Shown here: one piece after another, positions 1 through 8,895 of the stretch
Layout of the letters: each line of letters starts with the position of its first letter
Numbering within the stretch: position 1 is the stretch's first letter
Origin: Gammaproteobacteria bacterium
GTDB lineage: Bacteria > Pseudomonadota > Gammaproteobacteria > Ga0077536
Direction of reading: 5' to 3'
Assembly (NCBI GenBank): GCA_016209015.1
Contig: JACQWY010000038.1
Coordinates: 109,480 to 173,479 of the forward strand
Length of the DNA: 64,000 nt
Notes under the pieces: generated by a model
Seen by the model: only the letters and a program-made list of their open reading frames with translations
The model's database searches: none
What the model was told of the DNA's origin: nothing
Program-made: the position numbers and the translations under genes

Positions 1-1
1 C

Positions 2-196
2 TGGCGCCGCCGCCGCCACGGTGCAATGGGACTCGTGACGAGCTACTTCTCGGCTTTCGATCTGGCGCGCTGCCCGGGCGACGTCACCGCCGCGGCACCG
101 CTGCTCGGCGCGGACAACGCCTATGTGTGCCGCGAGCTGCTCGGGATGAGCGCGGCCGAATTCGCGAGCAGCACCGCCGCCGGCGCCTTCGACTGA
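2..196 (+). CDS. C-terminal end of a CaiB/BaiF (class III) CoA-transferase, partial
   Basis: Only the last 64 codons are inside the window; the frame is open from the first bases and ends with TGA at 194-196. The tail APLLGADNAYVCRELLG followed by MSAAEF resembles the end of family III CoA-transferases, where a P-x-L-G-x-x-N segment precedes a short helix containing LG(M/L)S. These enzymes move CoA between acyl groups in the cytosol, often in catabolism of carnitine, oxalate, aromatic or bile acids. The active-site aspartate lies upstream, outside the window, so substrate cannot be judged. A short-chain dehydrogenase follows 86 bases later on the same strand, which fits a small catabolic operon. 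The identification rests on a short C-terminal pattern and is moderate. Confidence 0.6.
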   Translation, partial: WRRRRHGAMGLVTSYFSAFDLARCPGDVTAAAPLLGADNAYVCRELLGMSAAEFASSTAAGAFD

Positions 197-282
197 GGTG
201 CGGCGTGCGGGCGGCGCGGCCCCGGGTGCCGCGTCCGGCTGCCATCGACAACAGAGCCCGGGCTCACGCGAGGAGGACGGAC

Positions 283-1050
283 ATGCATGCGGGATTCGAC
301 GTTTCCGGAAAAGTCGTCGTCGTCACCGGCGGCGGCCAGGGCATCGGGCGCGTCTACGCGCAGGCGTTCGCGGCAGCCGGCGCGCTGCCGGTGATCGCCG
401 ATCGGCACGCGGAAGCGGGCGCGGCGGTCGCCGCCGCACTGCGCGAGGCCGGTCACGAGGCGACCGCGTTCACGACGGACATCGCGGACCCGGCCTCGGT
501 GGATGCGCTCGTGACTGCCGTGCTCGCGCGCCACGGCCGCATCGACGTGCTCGTCAACAATGCCTCGATCTTCTCCACGCTGACGCTGCGCGGCTTCACC
601 GAGATCCCGCTGGAGGAATGGGATCACGTGCTGCGCGTGAACGTAACGGGGAGTTTTCTCATGACGCGGGCGGTCGCCCCGGGCATGAAGTCGCGCGGCT
701 GGGGTCGCGTGATCAACATGGCCTCGGCGGCGGTGAACATGGGGCGGCCGAACTACCTCCATTACACGACCTCGAAAGCCGCGGTGATCGGCATGACGCG
801 CAGCCTCGCCCGCGAGCTCGGCGCGCACGGCATCACCGTGAACGCCGTGCTGCCGGGCGCGACGACGACCGAGGTCCCGCGCGAGACCGTCACGCCGCAG
901 CAGAAGGCCGCGATGATCGCGATGCGCAGCGTGCCGCGCGAGGAGGTCCCGGAGGATCTCGTCGGTACCGTGCTGTTCCTCGCCTCGGAAGCGAGCGCCT
1001 TCGTCACCGGTCAATCGATCACCGTGGACGGCGGACTGACGTTCCTCTGA
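283..1050 (+). CDS. Short-chain dehydrogenase/reductase (SDR) family oxidoreductase
   Basis: A 255-residue classical SDR, expected to be a cytosolic NAD(P)-dependent alcohol/ketone oxidoreductase. The Rossmann cofactor loop TGGGQGIG is at residues 15-22, the NNAS variant of the NNAG motif at 92-95, and the catalytic tetrad is visible as N120, S148, Y161 and K165 (YTTSK). The C-terminal part ends ITVDGGLTFL, as usual in the FabG-like subfamily. The start at 283 is chosen because AGGAGG lies at 271-276, whereas an in-frame upstream extension is Arg-rich and unlike the family. The neighbouring CoA-transferase fragment suggests an acyl-CoA or hydroxy acid catabolic role, but the substrate is unknown. 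Confidence 0.88.
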   Translation: MHAGFDVSGKVVVVTGGGQGIGRVYAQAFAAAGALPVIADRHAEAGAAVAAALREAGHEATAFTTDIADPASVDALVTAVLARHGRIDVLVNNASIFSTLTLRGFTEIPLEEWDHVLRVNVTGSFLMTRAVAPGMKSRGWGRVINMASAAVNMGRPNYLHYTTSKAAVIGMTRSLARELGAHGITVNAVLPGATTTEVPRETVTPQQKAAMIAMRSVPREEVPEDLVGTVLFLASEASAFVTGQSITVDGGLTFL

Positions 1051-1132
1051 GCCGTCCCGGGCGGGCTCCGCGGGTTCACCTTTGACCCCCGGCGCCGATA
1101 CACTGAGCACCTTCGCGACGAGGAACAATGCA

Positions 1133-1474
1133 ATGCCCAAACCACGTATCGGCTCCTGCCCCATGTTCGGACTCTTGCGGGACGGCAAGATCCAGGAGTT
1201 CAACGAACGGAAGGCGAAAGGCCAGGCCTGCGACCTGCGCGCCACGGACCTCAGCCGCATCGACCTGCGGGAAATGGATGCCACGGGGCTCGACCTCGGC
1301 GACTGCTATTTCCGGATGTCCGATCTGCGCGGCATCGATTTCCGCAAGTCGAACCTCGAAGGCGCGAGCATCGCGCTCGCGAACGTCTCCGGCTGCTTCT
1401 TCCCGTCCGAGGTCACCGCCGACGAGCTGCTGCTCGCGCTCCAGCACGGCACCCGCATCCGCTATCGCCGCTAG
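1133..1474 (+). CDS. Small pentapeptide-repeat protein
   Basis: A 113-residue protein. After a basic N-terminus, residues of the central part fall into A(D/N)LxX-like five-residue steps (CDLRATDLSR, DLREMDATGLDL, DLRGIDFRKSNL, EGASIALANVSG), the pattern of a right-handed pentapeptide beta-helix. The repeat tract is short (about ten coils' worth of pentads at most) and is followed by a helical tail (TADELLLALQHGTRIRYRR). No transmembrane segment or signal peptide is seen. Start ATG 1133 is preceded by GAGGA around 1120-1124; a longer TTG start at 1082 is less likely. Members of this superfamily have varied and mostly unknown functions, so no specific role is assigned. Confidence 0.75.
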   Translation: MPKPRIGSCPMFGLLRDGKIQEFNERKAKGQACDLRATDLSRIDLREMDATGLDLGDCYFRMSDLRGIDFRKSNLEGASIALANVSGCFFPSEVTADELLLALQHGTRIRYRR

Positions 1475-1647
1475 TCCGGAGCGCCGGCCGCCGCGGCGGC
1501 CGCCTGCCGTTTCGCGGCGGGATCTGGTTACAATGCCGTCGCGGCGCAGGGCCGCTCTCGCATGATCTCGCAACCCCGCCCTCACCCCCGAGGGCACTGG
1601 CCGTCCGGAGCGGAGAGTCGGCAGGCCGAGAACCCGAGGACGGACGC

Positions 1648-2043
1648 ATGTATTCGAAACTGATCCTGAGCCTCGACGACTGCAAGCGCGTCGCCGCCGC
1701 GGCGGAAGAGGAAGCGCGGGCGAACGGCTGGAACGTGGTCATCGCCATCGTCGACGATGCCGGCCATCTCATGTACCTGCAGCGCGAAAAAGTGCAGCTC
1801 GGCAGCGTCGAGGTCGCCATCACGAAAGCGAAGGTCGCCGTCATGTTTCGCCGCCCCACCCGCTTCTGGGAGGACACGGTGGCGAGCGGCCGTCACGGCT
1901 ATCTCGCCATGCCCGGCATGCTGCCCATCGAAGGCGGCGTACCGCTCATCCACGAAGGGGAAATCGTCGGCGCGATCGGCATCAGCGGCGTGAAGTCCGC
2001 CGAGGACGGTCAGATCGCCGAGGCCGGCGCCCGCGCCCTCTGA
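1648..2043 (+). CDS. GlcG/HbpS family protein (heme-degrading/heme-binding type, DUF336)
   Basis: A 131-residue single-domain protein matching the GlcG/HbpS fold: an N-terminal helix (LSLDDCKRVAAAAEEEA), the strand-turn VVIAIVDDAGHLMYLQRE, a helix rich in A/K, then LAMPGMLPIEGGVPLIHEGEIVGAIGISG, a near-diagnostic stretch. It ends shortly after, at the usual length for cytosolic members. Family members bind heme or cobalamin-like ligands or accompany glycolate and glycerol oxidation enzymes; biochemical roles are often unclear. GAGGA precedes the ATG by about nine bases. It is convergent with the amidase at 2093, with about 50 bases between. No operon partner is evident. Confidence 0.85.
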   Translation: MYSKLILSLDDCKRVAAAAEEEARANGWNVVIAIVDDAGHLMYLQREKVQLGSVEVAITKAKVAVMFRRPTRFWEDTVASGRHGYLAMPGMLPIEGGVPLIHEGEIVGAIGISGVKSAEDGQIAEAGARAL

Positions 2044-2092
2044 TTCCGCCGGTCCGATGCGGCATGCGCCGCACCGGACCGCATCCGGCCAG

Positions 2093-3613
2093 TCAGCCGC
2101 GCTTCCAGTCGAAAGACTTCTCGAAGGTATGCGAGGCGCGGAGGATCGTCGCCTCGTCGTAGTGCTTGCCGACGAGCATCATGCCGATCGGCAAGCCCTG
2201 CGACATCGCGCAGGGCACGTTCATCGCCGGATGCCCGGTCACGTCGAACGGGGCGGTGTTCGGCACCATCTCGAGTGCGCGCGCCACGTATTCCTCGCGG
2301 CTCGCGTCCGCCGCGGGAATCTTCGTCGCCTTGAGCGGCAGCGTCGGCAGCAGCAGCAGATCGACCTGCTCCAGCGCCTCGTCGTAGACCGCGCGCAGCG
2401 CACGGCCGAGGTTCTGCGCTTTCGCGTAGTAGCGGCCGTGATAACGCGTCTGCATGTACTCGCCGAGCAGCAGCACGAGCTTCGTCGTCTCGGAGAGATC
2501 GTTCGGGCGTTCGCGCCAGCCGCGGCCGTACGCATCGAGCAGGCTCGTCGTGTAGGCGCCCTTCCAGTTCGTGCCCATGGAGTTGCCCTTGAGCATGAGC
2601 GCGGTCGCGCCTTCCACGGCGATCGCGTTCCAGATGTGGATGCCGTCGCGATGCATGGGCACGGAGACGGTCGAGACGACGGCGCCGAGCTTCTCGAAAC
2701 GGCGGCCGGCGGCGAGCACCGCCTCGTCGACATCCGCTTCGGACAGCCCCGCCCATTCGAAACCTTCGGACAGGATGCCGATGCGCAGGCCTTCGATCTC
2801 GCCGGTCAGGGCCTTGCGGTATTTCTGCGCCTTCGCGCCGCACTGGCGCGGGTCGAGACCGTCCTCGCCCGCGATCACTTCGAGCAGCAGCGCGCAGTCT
2901 TCGGTGGAGCGCGTCATGGGCCCGAGGTGATCGAGCGTCTGCTCGATCGGGAACGCGCCCGTGTACGGCACGAGGCCGTGCGTCGGCTTGAGACCGTAGA
3001 CGCCGCACCAGCTCGCCGGGATGCGGATCGAACCGCCCTGGTCGCCGCCGATCGCCATGTCGACCTCGCCGGTCGCGACGAGCACGCCGCTGCCCGCGGA
3101 CGAGCCCCCGGCGCTGCGCGCGTGATCGTGGGGATTGCGCACCGGTCCGTTGTCCGTGGTGTGGCTGCCGCCCGAGAAGCACAGGCTTTCGCATTCCGAC
3201 TTGCCGGCGATCTCGCCGCCGGCGTCGAGGATGCGCGTGACGATCGTCGCGTCGACGTCCGGCACGTAGCTCTCGAGCACCGAGGTGCCGTTCATCATCG
3301 GCACGCCGGCGACGCAGATGTTGTCCTTGATGGCGATCGTCCTGCCGCGCAGCGGCCCGGACGCGCTGCCGCGGATCGAGGTCTTGTAGTACCAGGCCTT
3401 GTGCGGATTCTCCTCGGGGCCCGGCCGGTAGCCGGGCGTGCGCGGATACTTCACGCGCGGCTTCGGCTCGACGAGCTCGTGGACGCGCTGATAGGACGCG
3501 AGCGTGCCCGCCATCAGGCCCTGGAACGATTGCAGGTCGTCCACGCTGAGGTCGAGGCCGAAGCTGGCCGCGATCGCTTCGATTTCGGCGAGCGAGGGCG
3601 TCTTGACGATCAT
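2093..3613 (-). CDS. Amidase (amidase-signature family, enantioselective amidase type)
   Basis: A 506-residue amidase-signature hydrolase that should convert amides to acids and ammonia in the cytosol through a Ser-cisSer-Lys triad. The catalytic Lys is K96 in IAIKDN, the signature GGSSAGSG is at 169-176, and the nucleophile is S195 in GGDQGGSIRIPA. The following stretch KPTHGLVPYTGAFPIEQTLD closely recalls the Rhodococcus/Pseudomonas enantioselective amidases associated with nitrile metabolism, rather than GatA. A conserved N-terminal helical domain of about 90 residues is present, also typical of that type. GGGAGGT precedes the ATG. The next gene on this strand, upstream, encodes a DUF3237 protein. 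No nitrile hydratase is visible, so the natural amide is unknown. Confidence 0.88.
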   Translation of the reverse strand: MIVKTPSLAEIEAIAASFGLDLSVDDLQSFQGLMAGTLASYQRVHELVEPKPRVKYPRTPGYRPGPEENPHKAWYYKTSIRGSASGPLRGRTIAIKDNICVAGVPMMNGTSVLESYVPDVDATIVTRILDAGGEIAGKSECESLCFSGGSHTTDNGPVRNPHDHARSAGGSSAGSGVLVATGEVDMAIGGDQGGSIRIPASWCGVYGLKPTHGLVPYTGAFPIEQTLDHLGPMTRSTEDCALLLEVIAGEDGLDPRQCGAKAQKYRKALTGEIEGLRIGILSEGFEWAGLSEADVDEAVLAAGRRFEKLGAVVSTVSVPMHRDGIHIWNAIAVEGATALMLKGNSMGTNWKGAYTTSLLDAYGRGWRERPNDLSETTKLVLLLGEYMQTRYHGRYYAKAQNLGRALRAVYDEALEQVDLLLLPTLPLKATKIPAADASREEYVARALEMVPNTAPFDVTGHPAMNVPCAMSQGLPIGMMLVGKHYDEATILRASHTFEKSFDWKRG

Positions 3614-3680
3614 GGTCGGAACCTCCCGGGTCGGATCGCGGCCGGCGTCACGGCGCCGGCCATTGTGGTGACGGGCGCGC

Positions 3681-4139
3681 TCAATCCTTCGCGCAGAGGT
3701 ACACGCGGTACTCGACGCGGTTCGGCCGGAAGCGACCCTCGGCGACCGCGACGGTGCGGTTCAACCAGGTGTACCGCGGATCCGAGGTCTCGAAGCGCGG
3801 CTGGGTGAAGAACGGCGTGTCGCCGTATTCCGTGCCCGGTCCCTTGCCGACGAGCGCGTCCATCATCGGCTGCGTGATCACGACCTTGCCGTAATACTGC
3901 AGGTAGATCAGCGCGCCGTCGTCGGTCTCGAACGTCGCGCGCACGTCGAGGTGGCCGACACCCTCGGCATCGATCAGCAGCCAGTCGCCGCCGCTCTCGA
4001 GGATCTTGCCCTTGAGCTTCGGACCCTCGAAACCGCCGCCGAGCACGTCGGCGATGATGCGATTCCCGAAAGGCGTGACGCCGAGATCGCGTAAGGGTTT
4101 CAGATCCCCGTAGTAGGTCAAGAGTGGTTCGAGCTTCAT
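3681..4139 (-). CDS. DUF3237 domain-containing protein
   Basis: A 152-residue protein with the features of DUF3237: MKLEPLLTYYGDLKP at the start, the glycine-rich segment FGNRIIADVLGGGFEGPKLKG, then GGDWLLIDAEGVGHLDVRATFETDDGALIY, followed by a conserved C-terminal part with FETSDPRYTWLNRTVAVAEGR. Function is not established for the family; members often sit in catabolic clusters for aromatic or steroid-like compounds and are predicted beta-barrels. It lies 67 bases upstream of the amidase on the same strand and may be co-transcribed with it. GGAGCAC precedes the ATG. No signal peptide is present, so it is likely cytosolic. Confidence 0.82.
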   Translation of the reverse strand: MKLEPLLTYYGDLKPLRDLGVTPFGNRIIADVLGGGFEGPKLKGKILESGGDWLLIDAEGVGHLDVRATFETDDGALIYLQYYGKVVITQPMMDALVGKGPGTEYGDTPFFTQPRFETSDPRYTWLNRTVAVAEGRFRPNRVEYRVYLCAKD

Positions 4140-4308
4140 ACAGTGCTCCGTCGTGGTTCAGGGTGACGCGCGGGATGGCGCATGTGCGGGCCCATGCGCC
4201 GGGTATTTCAGCACGGGGGCTCTGCGCTGGCTAGGCTGATCCGCGGCCGGGCGATTGGCGTAGGATACCGGCTGGATCCACGACGCACTGCCGCACGAAA
4301 ACTCCGCC

Positions 4309-5532
4309 TTGAAGAATTCCGAGCTGCTGAACGCCTTGAAGATCGATCGCGACGCGCCGCCGCGCCGCTCGCGCGTGCCGGTGCTGATCGCGAGCCTCGC
4401 GATCGTGGGCGCGGCGGGTTTCGGCTGGTGGCGCTATGGCGCGGCGCCGGCGATCGAAGTCCAGACCGCACTCGCCGCGGCGCCCGGCGCGACACCCGCG
4501 GCGAACCCCGTGCTCGACGCGACGGGCTACGTCACCGCGCGGCGGCAGGCGACGGTCTCGGCAAAGGTCACGGGACGCGTTCTCGAGGTCGCGATCGAGG
4601 AAGGCCAGCACGTCAAGGAAGGCGAGGTGCTCGCGCGGCTCGACCCCGTCGACGCGCAAGCCGCGCTCAATCTCGCCAGAGCCCAGCTCGCCGCAGCCGA
4701 AGCCCAGCTCGCGGACCTCCGCGTGCAGCTCGTGCAGGCGGCGCGCGACTCGCGGCGCCAGCAGGATCTCGTCGCCCGGCATCTGACGAGCACGCAGGCG
4801 GCGGACGACGCGGTCACGCACGTGCAGTCGCTGCAGGCGCGGATCGTCGCGCAGGGGCGGCAGGTCGGCGTCGCGAAGCAGAACGTCGAGGTCGCCGCCG
4901 TCGGTCTGGACAATACGATCGTCCGCGCCCCGTTCGACGGCGTCGTGACCGTCAAGGCCGCGCAGCCGGGCGAAATCGTCTCGCCGATCTCCGCCGGCGG
5001 CGGCTTCACGCGCACCGGCATCGGCACGGTCGTCGACATGGACTCGCTCGAGATCGAGGTCGACGTCAACGAGGCCTACATCAGCCGCGTCGCGCCGGAC
5101 CAGTCCGCGACGGCGACGCTGAATGCCTATCCCGAATGGCACCTTCCGGCACGCGTGATCACGATCATCCCCGCCGCGGATCGCAGCAAGGCGACGGTCA
5201 AGGTGCGCATCGCCATCGAGACGAAGGACCCGCGCATCGTGCCGGACATGGGCGTGCACGTCGGCTTCCTCGAAGAACCGAAAGCGCCCGCCGCCGCGCC
5301 CGCCGGCGTGCTGGTGCCGGCGCGTGCCGTGGCGATGACGGGCGCGGCCGCGAACGTCTTCGTGGTCGACGGTGACCACGTCGTGGCACGCACCGTGACA
5401 CTCGGCAGGACGGCCGGCGATCTGCGCGAAGTACTGAGCGGCCTCGCGGCCGGCGAGCGCGTCGTCGTCGCCCCGCCCGCCGGCCTGCGCGACGGCGCGC
5501 GCATCCGCCGCGACGGCGAGGCCCGCACGTGA
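4309..5532 (+). CDS. HlyD/MacA-like periplasmic adaptor subunit of an ABC efflux system
   Basis: A 407-residue membrane-fusion protein. A short cytoplasmic N-terminus is followed by a membrane anchor at about residues 25-44 (VPVLIASLAIVGAAGFGWW), a lipoyl-like half-motif (TGRVLEVAIEEGQHVKEGEVLARLDP), a coiled-coil hairpin (about 115-200, many A/Q/L/R), the second lipoyl half (IVRAPFDGVVTVKAAQPGEIVSP) and beta-barrel and membrane-proximal domains. It should bridge an inner-membrane ABC transporter to an outer-membrane channel. The best start is TTG at 4309. Its stop overlaps the GTG of the ATPase gene by 4 bases, making one operon of four genes through 8561. Exported substrate unknown; macrolide, peptide or lipid-like molecules are possible. 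Confidence 0.88.
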   Translation: MKNSELLNALKIDRDAPPRRSRVPVLIASLAIVGAAGFGWWRYGAAPAIEVQTALAAAPGATPAANPVLDATGYVTARRQATVSAKVTGRVLEVAIEEGQHVKEGEVLARLDPVDAQAALNLARAQLAAAEAQLADLRVQLVQAARDSRRQQDLVARHLTSTQAADDAVTHVQSLQARIVAQGRQVGVAKQNVEVAAVGLDNTIVRAPFDGVVTVKAAQPGEIVSPISAGGGFTRTGIGTVVDMDSLEIEVDVNEAYISRVAPDQSATATLNAYPEWHLPARVITIIPAADRSKATVKVRIAIETKDPRIVPDMGVHVGFLEEPKAPAAAPAGVLVPARAVAMTGAAANVFVVDGDHVVARTVTLGRTAGDLREVLSGLAAGERVVVAPPAGLRDGARIRRDGEART

Positions 5533-6215
5533 GCGAGGCGATGGTCCGCCTCGCCGGCGTGAAGAAGAACTATCAGCGCGGCCGTCAGACCGTCGAGGTC
5601 CTGCACGGCATCGATTTAGACATCGCGTCCGGCGAGTTCGTCGCGTTGATGGGACCCTCGGGCTCCGGCAAGACGACGCTGCTCAATCTCATCGGCGGCC
5701 TCGACACGCCGACCGCCGGCACGATCGAGGTCGCGGGACGGCGCCTCGAGCGGCTCACGAGCGCGGCGCTGGCGGGCTGGCGCGCCGCAAACATCGGCTT
5801 CGTGTTCCAGTTCTACAACCTGCTGCCCGTGCTGCCGGCCTGGCGCAATGTCGAGCTGCCGCTGCTCCTGACCTCGCTGTCGGCCGCGACCCGCCGCCGC
5901 AACGCGCTCATCGCCCTCGAGCTCGTCGGGCTCGCGGCCCGTGCCGAGCATCGCCCGCGCGAGCTCTCGGGCGGCGAGGAGCAGCGCGTGGCGATCGCGC
6001 GCGCGCTCGTCTCGGATCCGAAGCTCCTGGTCTGCGACGAGCCGACGGGCGATCTCGATCGCCACACGGCGGAGGAGGTGCTCGGTCTCCTGCAGACCTT
6101 GAACCGCGAGCACGGCAAGACGATCGTCATGGTCACGCACGATCCGAAGGCCGCGGACTACGCCGGCCGGCGCGTGATGCTCGACAAGGGCACGCTCGTC
6201 GCGGCGGGCGCCTGA
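5529..6215 (+). CDS. ABC transporter ATP-binding protein (MacB/LolD type)
   Basis: A 228-residue ATPase of the MacB/LolD subfamily that powers the adjacent permeases. Walker A GPSGSGKT is at 42-49, the Q-loop glutamine at 94, the signature LSGGEEQ from 146 (the last G-Q spacing is the usual LSGGxxQ), Walker [13 protein letters not shown] at 166-177 and the switch histidine at 203. The [18 protein letters not shown] segment is characteristic of this subfamily. It starts with GTG in a 4-base overlap with the adaptor gene, and the next permease begins 4 bases after its stop, so translation is probably coupled. It lacks its own membrane domain, unlike E. coli MacB where both are fused. Confidence 0.92.
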   Translation: MSEAMVRLAGVKKNYQRGRQTVEVLHGIDLDIASGEFVALMGPSGSGKTTLLNLIGGLDTPTAGTIEVAGRRLERLTSAALAGWRAANIGFVFQFYNLLPVLPAWRNVELPLLLTSLSAATRRRNALIALELVGLAARAEHRPRELSGGEEQRVAIARALVSDPKLLVCDEPTGDLDRHTAEEVLGLLQTLNREHGKTIVMVTHDPKAADYAGRRVMLDKGTLVAAGA

Positions 6216-6219
6216 GGCC

Positions 6220-7380
6220 GTGAAATATTTCGCGCTGCTCCGGGCCGGCCTCCTGCGGCGCAAGGGGCGCACGCTGCTGACGCTGCTCTCGATCGTCGCC
6301 GCGTTCGTGCTGTTCGGCTTCCTCGACGGCGTGCGCACGGTGTTCCAGCACGGCGCCGACAACGCGGCCGTCGATCGCCTCGTCATCGGCTCGCGTCTCT
6401 CGCTTATCCAGCCGCTGCCGCTCGCCCACAAGGCGCGCATCGAGCAGGTCGACGGCGTCGTCGAGGTCGCGTATTCGAACTGGTTCGGCGGGATCTACCA
6501 GGACCGCAAGAACTTCTTTCCGAACATCGCGATCTCCCCCGAGTATTTCGATCTCTATCCCGAGCTCGTGATCCCCGAGGATCAGAAGAAGGCCTTCCTC
6601 GCGACGCGCACCGCCGCCATCGCCGGACGCAAGCTCGCGGAACGTTTCGGCTGGAAGACAGGCGACAGGATCCCGCTGCAGGCGACGATCTGGCCGCACA
6701 AGACGCTAGGCAACACCTGGACGTTCGATCTCGTCGGCATCATGCACGGCACCGACGAAGACGATCAGCGCTTCACGAACGAGCTCGTCTTCCGCTACGA
6801 CTATTTCGACGAGGGCCGGACCACGGGCCAGGGCACGGCGGGCTGGTACGTGGTGAAGATCAGCGACCCGGCGCGCGCCGCGCAGATTGCGTCCGCGATC
6901 GATGCGCTGTTCAGGAACTCGGATGCGGAGACGAAGACCCAGAGCGAGAAGGAGTTCAACCTCTCCTTCGCGAAACAGTTCGGCGACATCGGGCTCATCG
7001 TGAGCGCGATCATGGGCGCGGTGTTCTTCACGCTGCTGCTGCTGACGGGCAACACGATGAGTCAGGGGGTGCGCGAGCGCATTCCCGAGCTCGCGGTGCT
7101 GAAGACGCTCGGCTTTCCGGACCGGCTCGTCATGGGTCTCGTGCTCGCCGAGGCCCTGTTGCTGCTCACCGGCGGCGGCGTGCTCGGTCTGGCGCTCGCC
7201 GCCGCGGGCCTGCCCGCCGCGAGCCGCCACTTCGGCGGCCAGATCCCGCCGCTCGCCGTGAGCGGCGAATCGTGGATCGTCGGCGTCGCGATCATGCTCC
7301 TGCTCGGCCTCTTCGTCGGCCTGCCGCCGGCCTGGCGCGCGCACCGGCTGTCGATCGTCGACGCGCTCGCGGGGCACTGA
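6220..7380 (+). CDS. ABC transporter permease, FtsX/MacB-like (first of two)
   Basis: A 386-residue integral membrane protein with the MacB-like layout: one N-terminal transmembrane helix (about residues 15-35, LLTLLSIVAAFVLFGFLDG), a large periplasmic domain of about 230 residues, then three C-terminal helices beginning around residue 255 (IGLIVSAIMGAVFFTLLLLTGNTM), with the FtsX-like segment VRERIPELAVLKTLGF that contacts the ATPase. GTG start at 6220. It is paired with a second related permease that begins within its stop codon, so the transporter is probably a heterodimer of two permeases with a shared ATPase, as in many devBCA-like or putative lipid or peptide exporters. Confidence 0.9.
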   Translation: MKYFALLRAGLLRRKGRTLLTLLSIVAAFVLFGFLDGVRTVFQHGADNAAVDRLVIGSRLSLIQPLPLAHKARIEQVDGVVEVAYSNWFGGIYQDRKNFFPNIAISPEYFDLYPELVIPEDQKKAFLATRTAAIAGRKLAERFGWKTGDRIPLQATIWPHKTLGNTWTFDLVGIMHGTDEDDQRFTNELVFRYDYFDEGRTTGQGTAGWYVVKISDPARAAQIASAIDALFRNSDAETKTQSEKEFNLSFAKQFGDIGLIVSAIMGAVFFTLLLLTGNTMSQGVRERIPELAVLKTLGFPDRLVMGLVLAEALLLLTGGGVLGLALAAAGLPAASRHFGGQIPPLAVSGESWIVGVAIMLLLGLFVGLPPAWRAHRLSIVDALAGH

Positions 7381-8561
7381 TGCCGGCGCTGAACCAGCTC
7401 GTGTCCTTGTGCTGGCTCGGCCTCGGGACGCTCGGCAGCCGGCTCGCCTCCGCGCTCGTCATCGTCGTCGGCATCGCAGGCGTCGTCGGCGTGCTCGTCG
7501 CGCTGCTCGCGATGGGCGCGGGCTTCGAGGCGACGCTCGTCGCGACCGGTGCGCCGGATCAGGCGATCGTGCTGCGCGGCGGCGCGAACGCCGAGCTCTC
7601 GAGCAGCATCGATCGCCAGGACGTGACCGTGATTTCTGCCGGCCCCGGCATCGCGCGCGACGAACGCGGCCGGCCGATCGTCTCGGCCGAGGTCGTCGTC
7701 GTCGTCAACATTCCGAAGAAGGCGACGGGCACGGACGCGAACGTCGAGATCCGCGGCGTCGGCCCCGAAGTCTATGCGTTGCGTCCGAACGTGCGCATCA
7801 CGAGCGGGCGGGCCTTCACGCCGGGCCGGCACGAGCTGCTCGTCGGCCGCGGCGCGGCCGGACAGTTCGCGGGCCTGGCGACGGGCGCGACGCTCACGCT
7901 CAACCAGGAGCCGTGGACGGTCGTCGGCACGTTCGAGTCGGGCGACGCGCACGAATCCGAGATCTGGGCGGACGCCGAGGCGCTGCAGAGCACGTATCGG
8001 CGCAACGCGTTCCAGTCCGTCACCGTCCGGCTCGAGCGGCCCGAGCTCATCACCCCGCTCGAAGCCGCGCTCACCACGGATCCGCGCCTGCACGTCGACG
8101 TGACACCGACGCTCGAGTACTACGCGACGCAGTCCGAGCGCCTGCGCAAGCTCATCGATTTCCTCGCCACGACCGTCGCCGTCATCATGGCGATAGGCGC
8201 GACGTTCGGCGCACTGAACACGATGTACGCCGCCGTCGCGGCGCGGGCCCGCGAAGTCGCGATGCTACGCGCGATCGGTTTCGCGAGCGGCCCCATCGTC
8301 GTCTCCGTGATGCTCGAGGCGATGCTGCTAGCGCTGCTCGGCGGCGCGATCGGCGCGGGCCTCGCCTGGGCGATATTCGATCGCTACACGGTCTCGACGC
8401 TCGGCGCGAATTTCAGCCAGGTCGTGTTCGCCTTCCAGGTCTCGCCGGGGCTCGTGGCGCGAGCGCTCGGCCTCGCGCTCCTCATCGGACTCGCCGGCGG
8501 GCTGCTGCCCGCGCTGCGCGCGGCGCGCGCCCCGCTGACCGATGCGCTGCGGGCGTCGTAG
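7380..8561 (+). CDS. ABC transporter permease, FtsX/MacB-like (second of two)
   Basis: A 393-residue permease with the same topology as its upstream neighbour: a first transmembrane helix (ASALVIVVGIAGVVGVLVALLAMG), a periplasmic domain, then the FtsX domain with AVIMAIGATFGALNTMYAAV and the coupling segment RAREVAMLRAIGFASG. Its ATG at 7380 shares bases with the TGA of the first permease, so the two are translationally coupled. The DxVxVI-like extracellular part is divergent from the first permease, supporting a heterodimeric transporter. It is the last gene of the four-gene efflux operon; the repeat region begins about 50 bases after its stop. Confidence 0.9.
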   Translation: MPALNQLVSLCWLGLGTLGSRLASALVIVVGIAGVVGVLVALLAMGAGFEATLVATGAPDQAIVLRGGANAELSSSIDRQDVTVISAGPGIARDERGRPIVSAEVVVVVNIPKKATGTDANVEIRGVGPEVYALRPNVRITSGRAFTPGRHELLVGRGAAGQFAGLATGATLTLNQEPWTVVGTFESGDAHESEIWADAEALQSTYRRNAFQSVTVRLERPELITPLEAALTTDPRLHVDVTPTLEYYATQSERLRKLIDFLATTVAVIMAIGATFGALNTMYAAVAARAREVAMLRAIGFASGPIVVSVMLEAMLLALLGGAIGAGLAWAIFDRYTVSTLGANFSQVVFAFQVSPGLVARALGLALLIGLAGGLLPALRAARAPLTDALRAS

Positions 8562-8611
8562 GGCGCGGTGCGCGATACGAAGACGCGATCGATGCGCCTC
8601 CTTCGTCGGCC

Positions 8612-8895
8612 CAACGGTCATGAAGACATGCCGTCGCCCGGAGTGATGAAAGAGGCGAGCGCACCGCAGCCTCGTCGTCCCGGCGAAGGGACCCTCCCGG
8701 CGGAGGCCGGGACCGGGACCCAGTCCTCTCACCGCGGCGCCGTGGTGGAACGTCGGGGTGTTGCGACGACCGGACACACTCTCGAAGTCCCCGGGGTTCG
8801 CTCTCAGTGACGGGGGTGAGCGACTGGGTCCCGGCCTTCGCCGGGACGACGGCTCTGTGGATCTCCGGCTCCAGGGGCAGCACCTCTTTCACGGC
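8612..8895. repeat. Direct tandem repeat, unit 1 (~284 bp), containing a 177-bp element with inverted ends
   Basis: First of two adjacent, nearly identical units of about 284 bases between the efflux operon and cstA. Inside it is an element whose ends are a perfect 16-base inverted repeat: GTCGTCCCGGCGAAGG at 8674-8689 and its complement at 8835-8850. Just inside, GGGACCCAGTC and GACTGGGTCCC are a second inverted pair. Short open frames through it are not convincing genes. The sequence type resembles dispersed CCGGCGAAGG-type extragenic palindromes of high-GC proteobacteria. Confidence 0.85.
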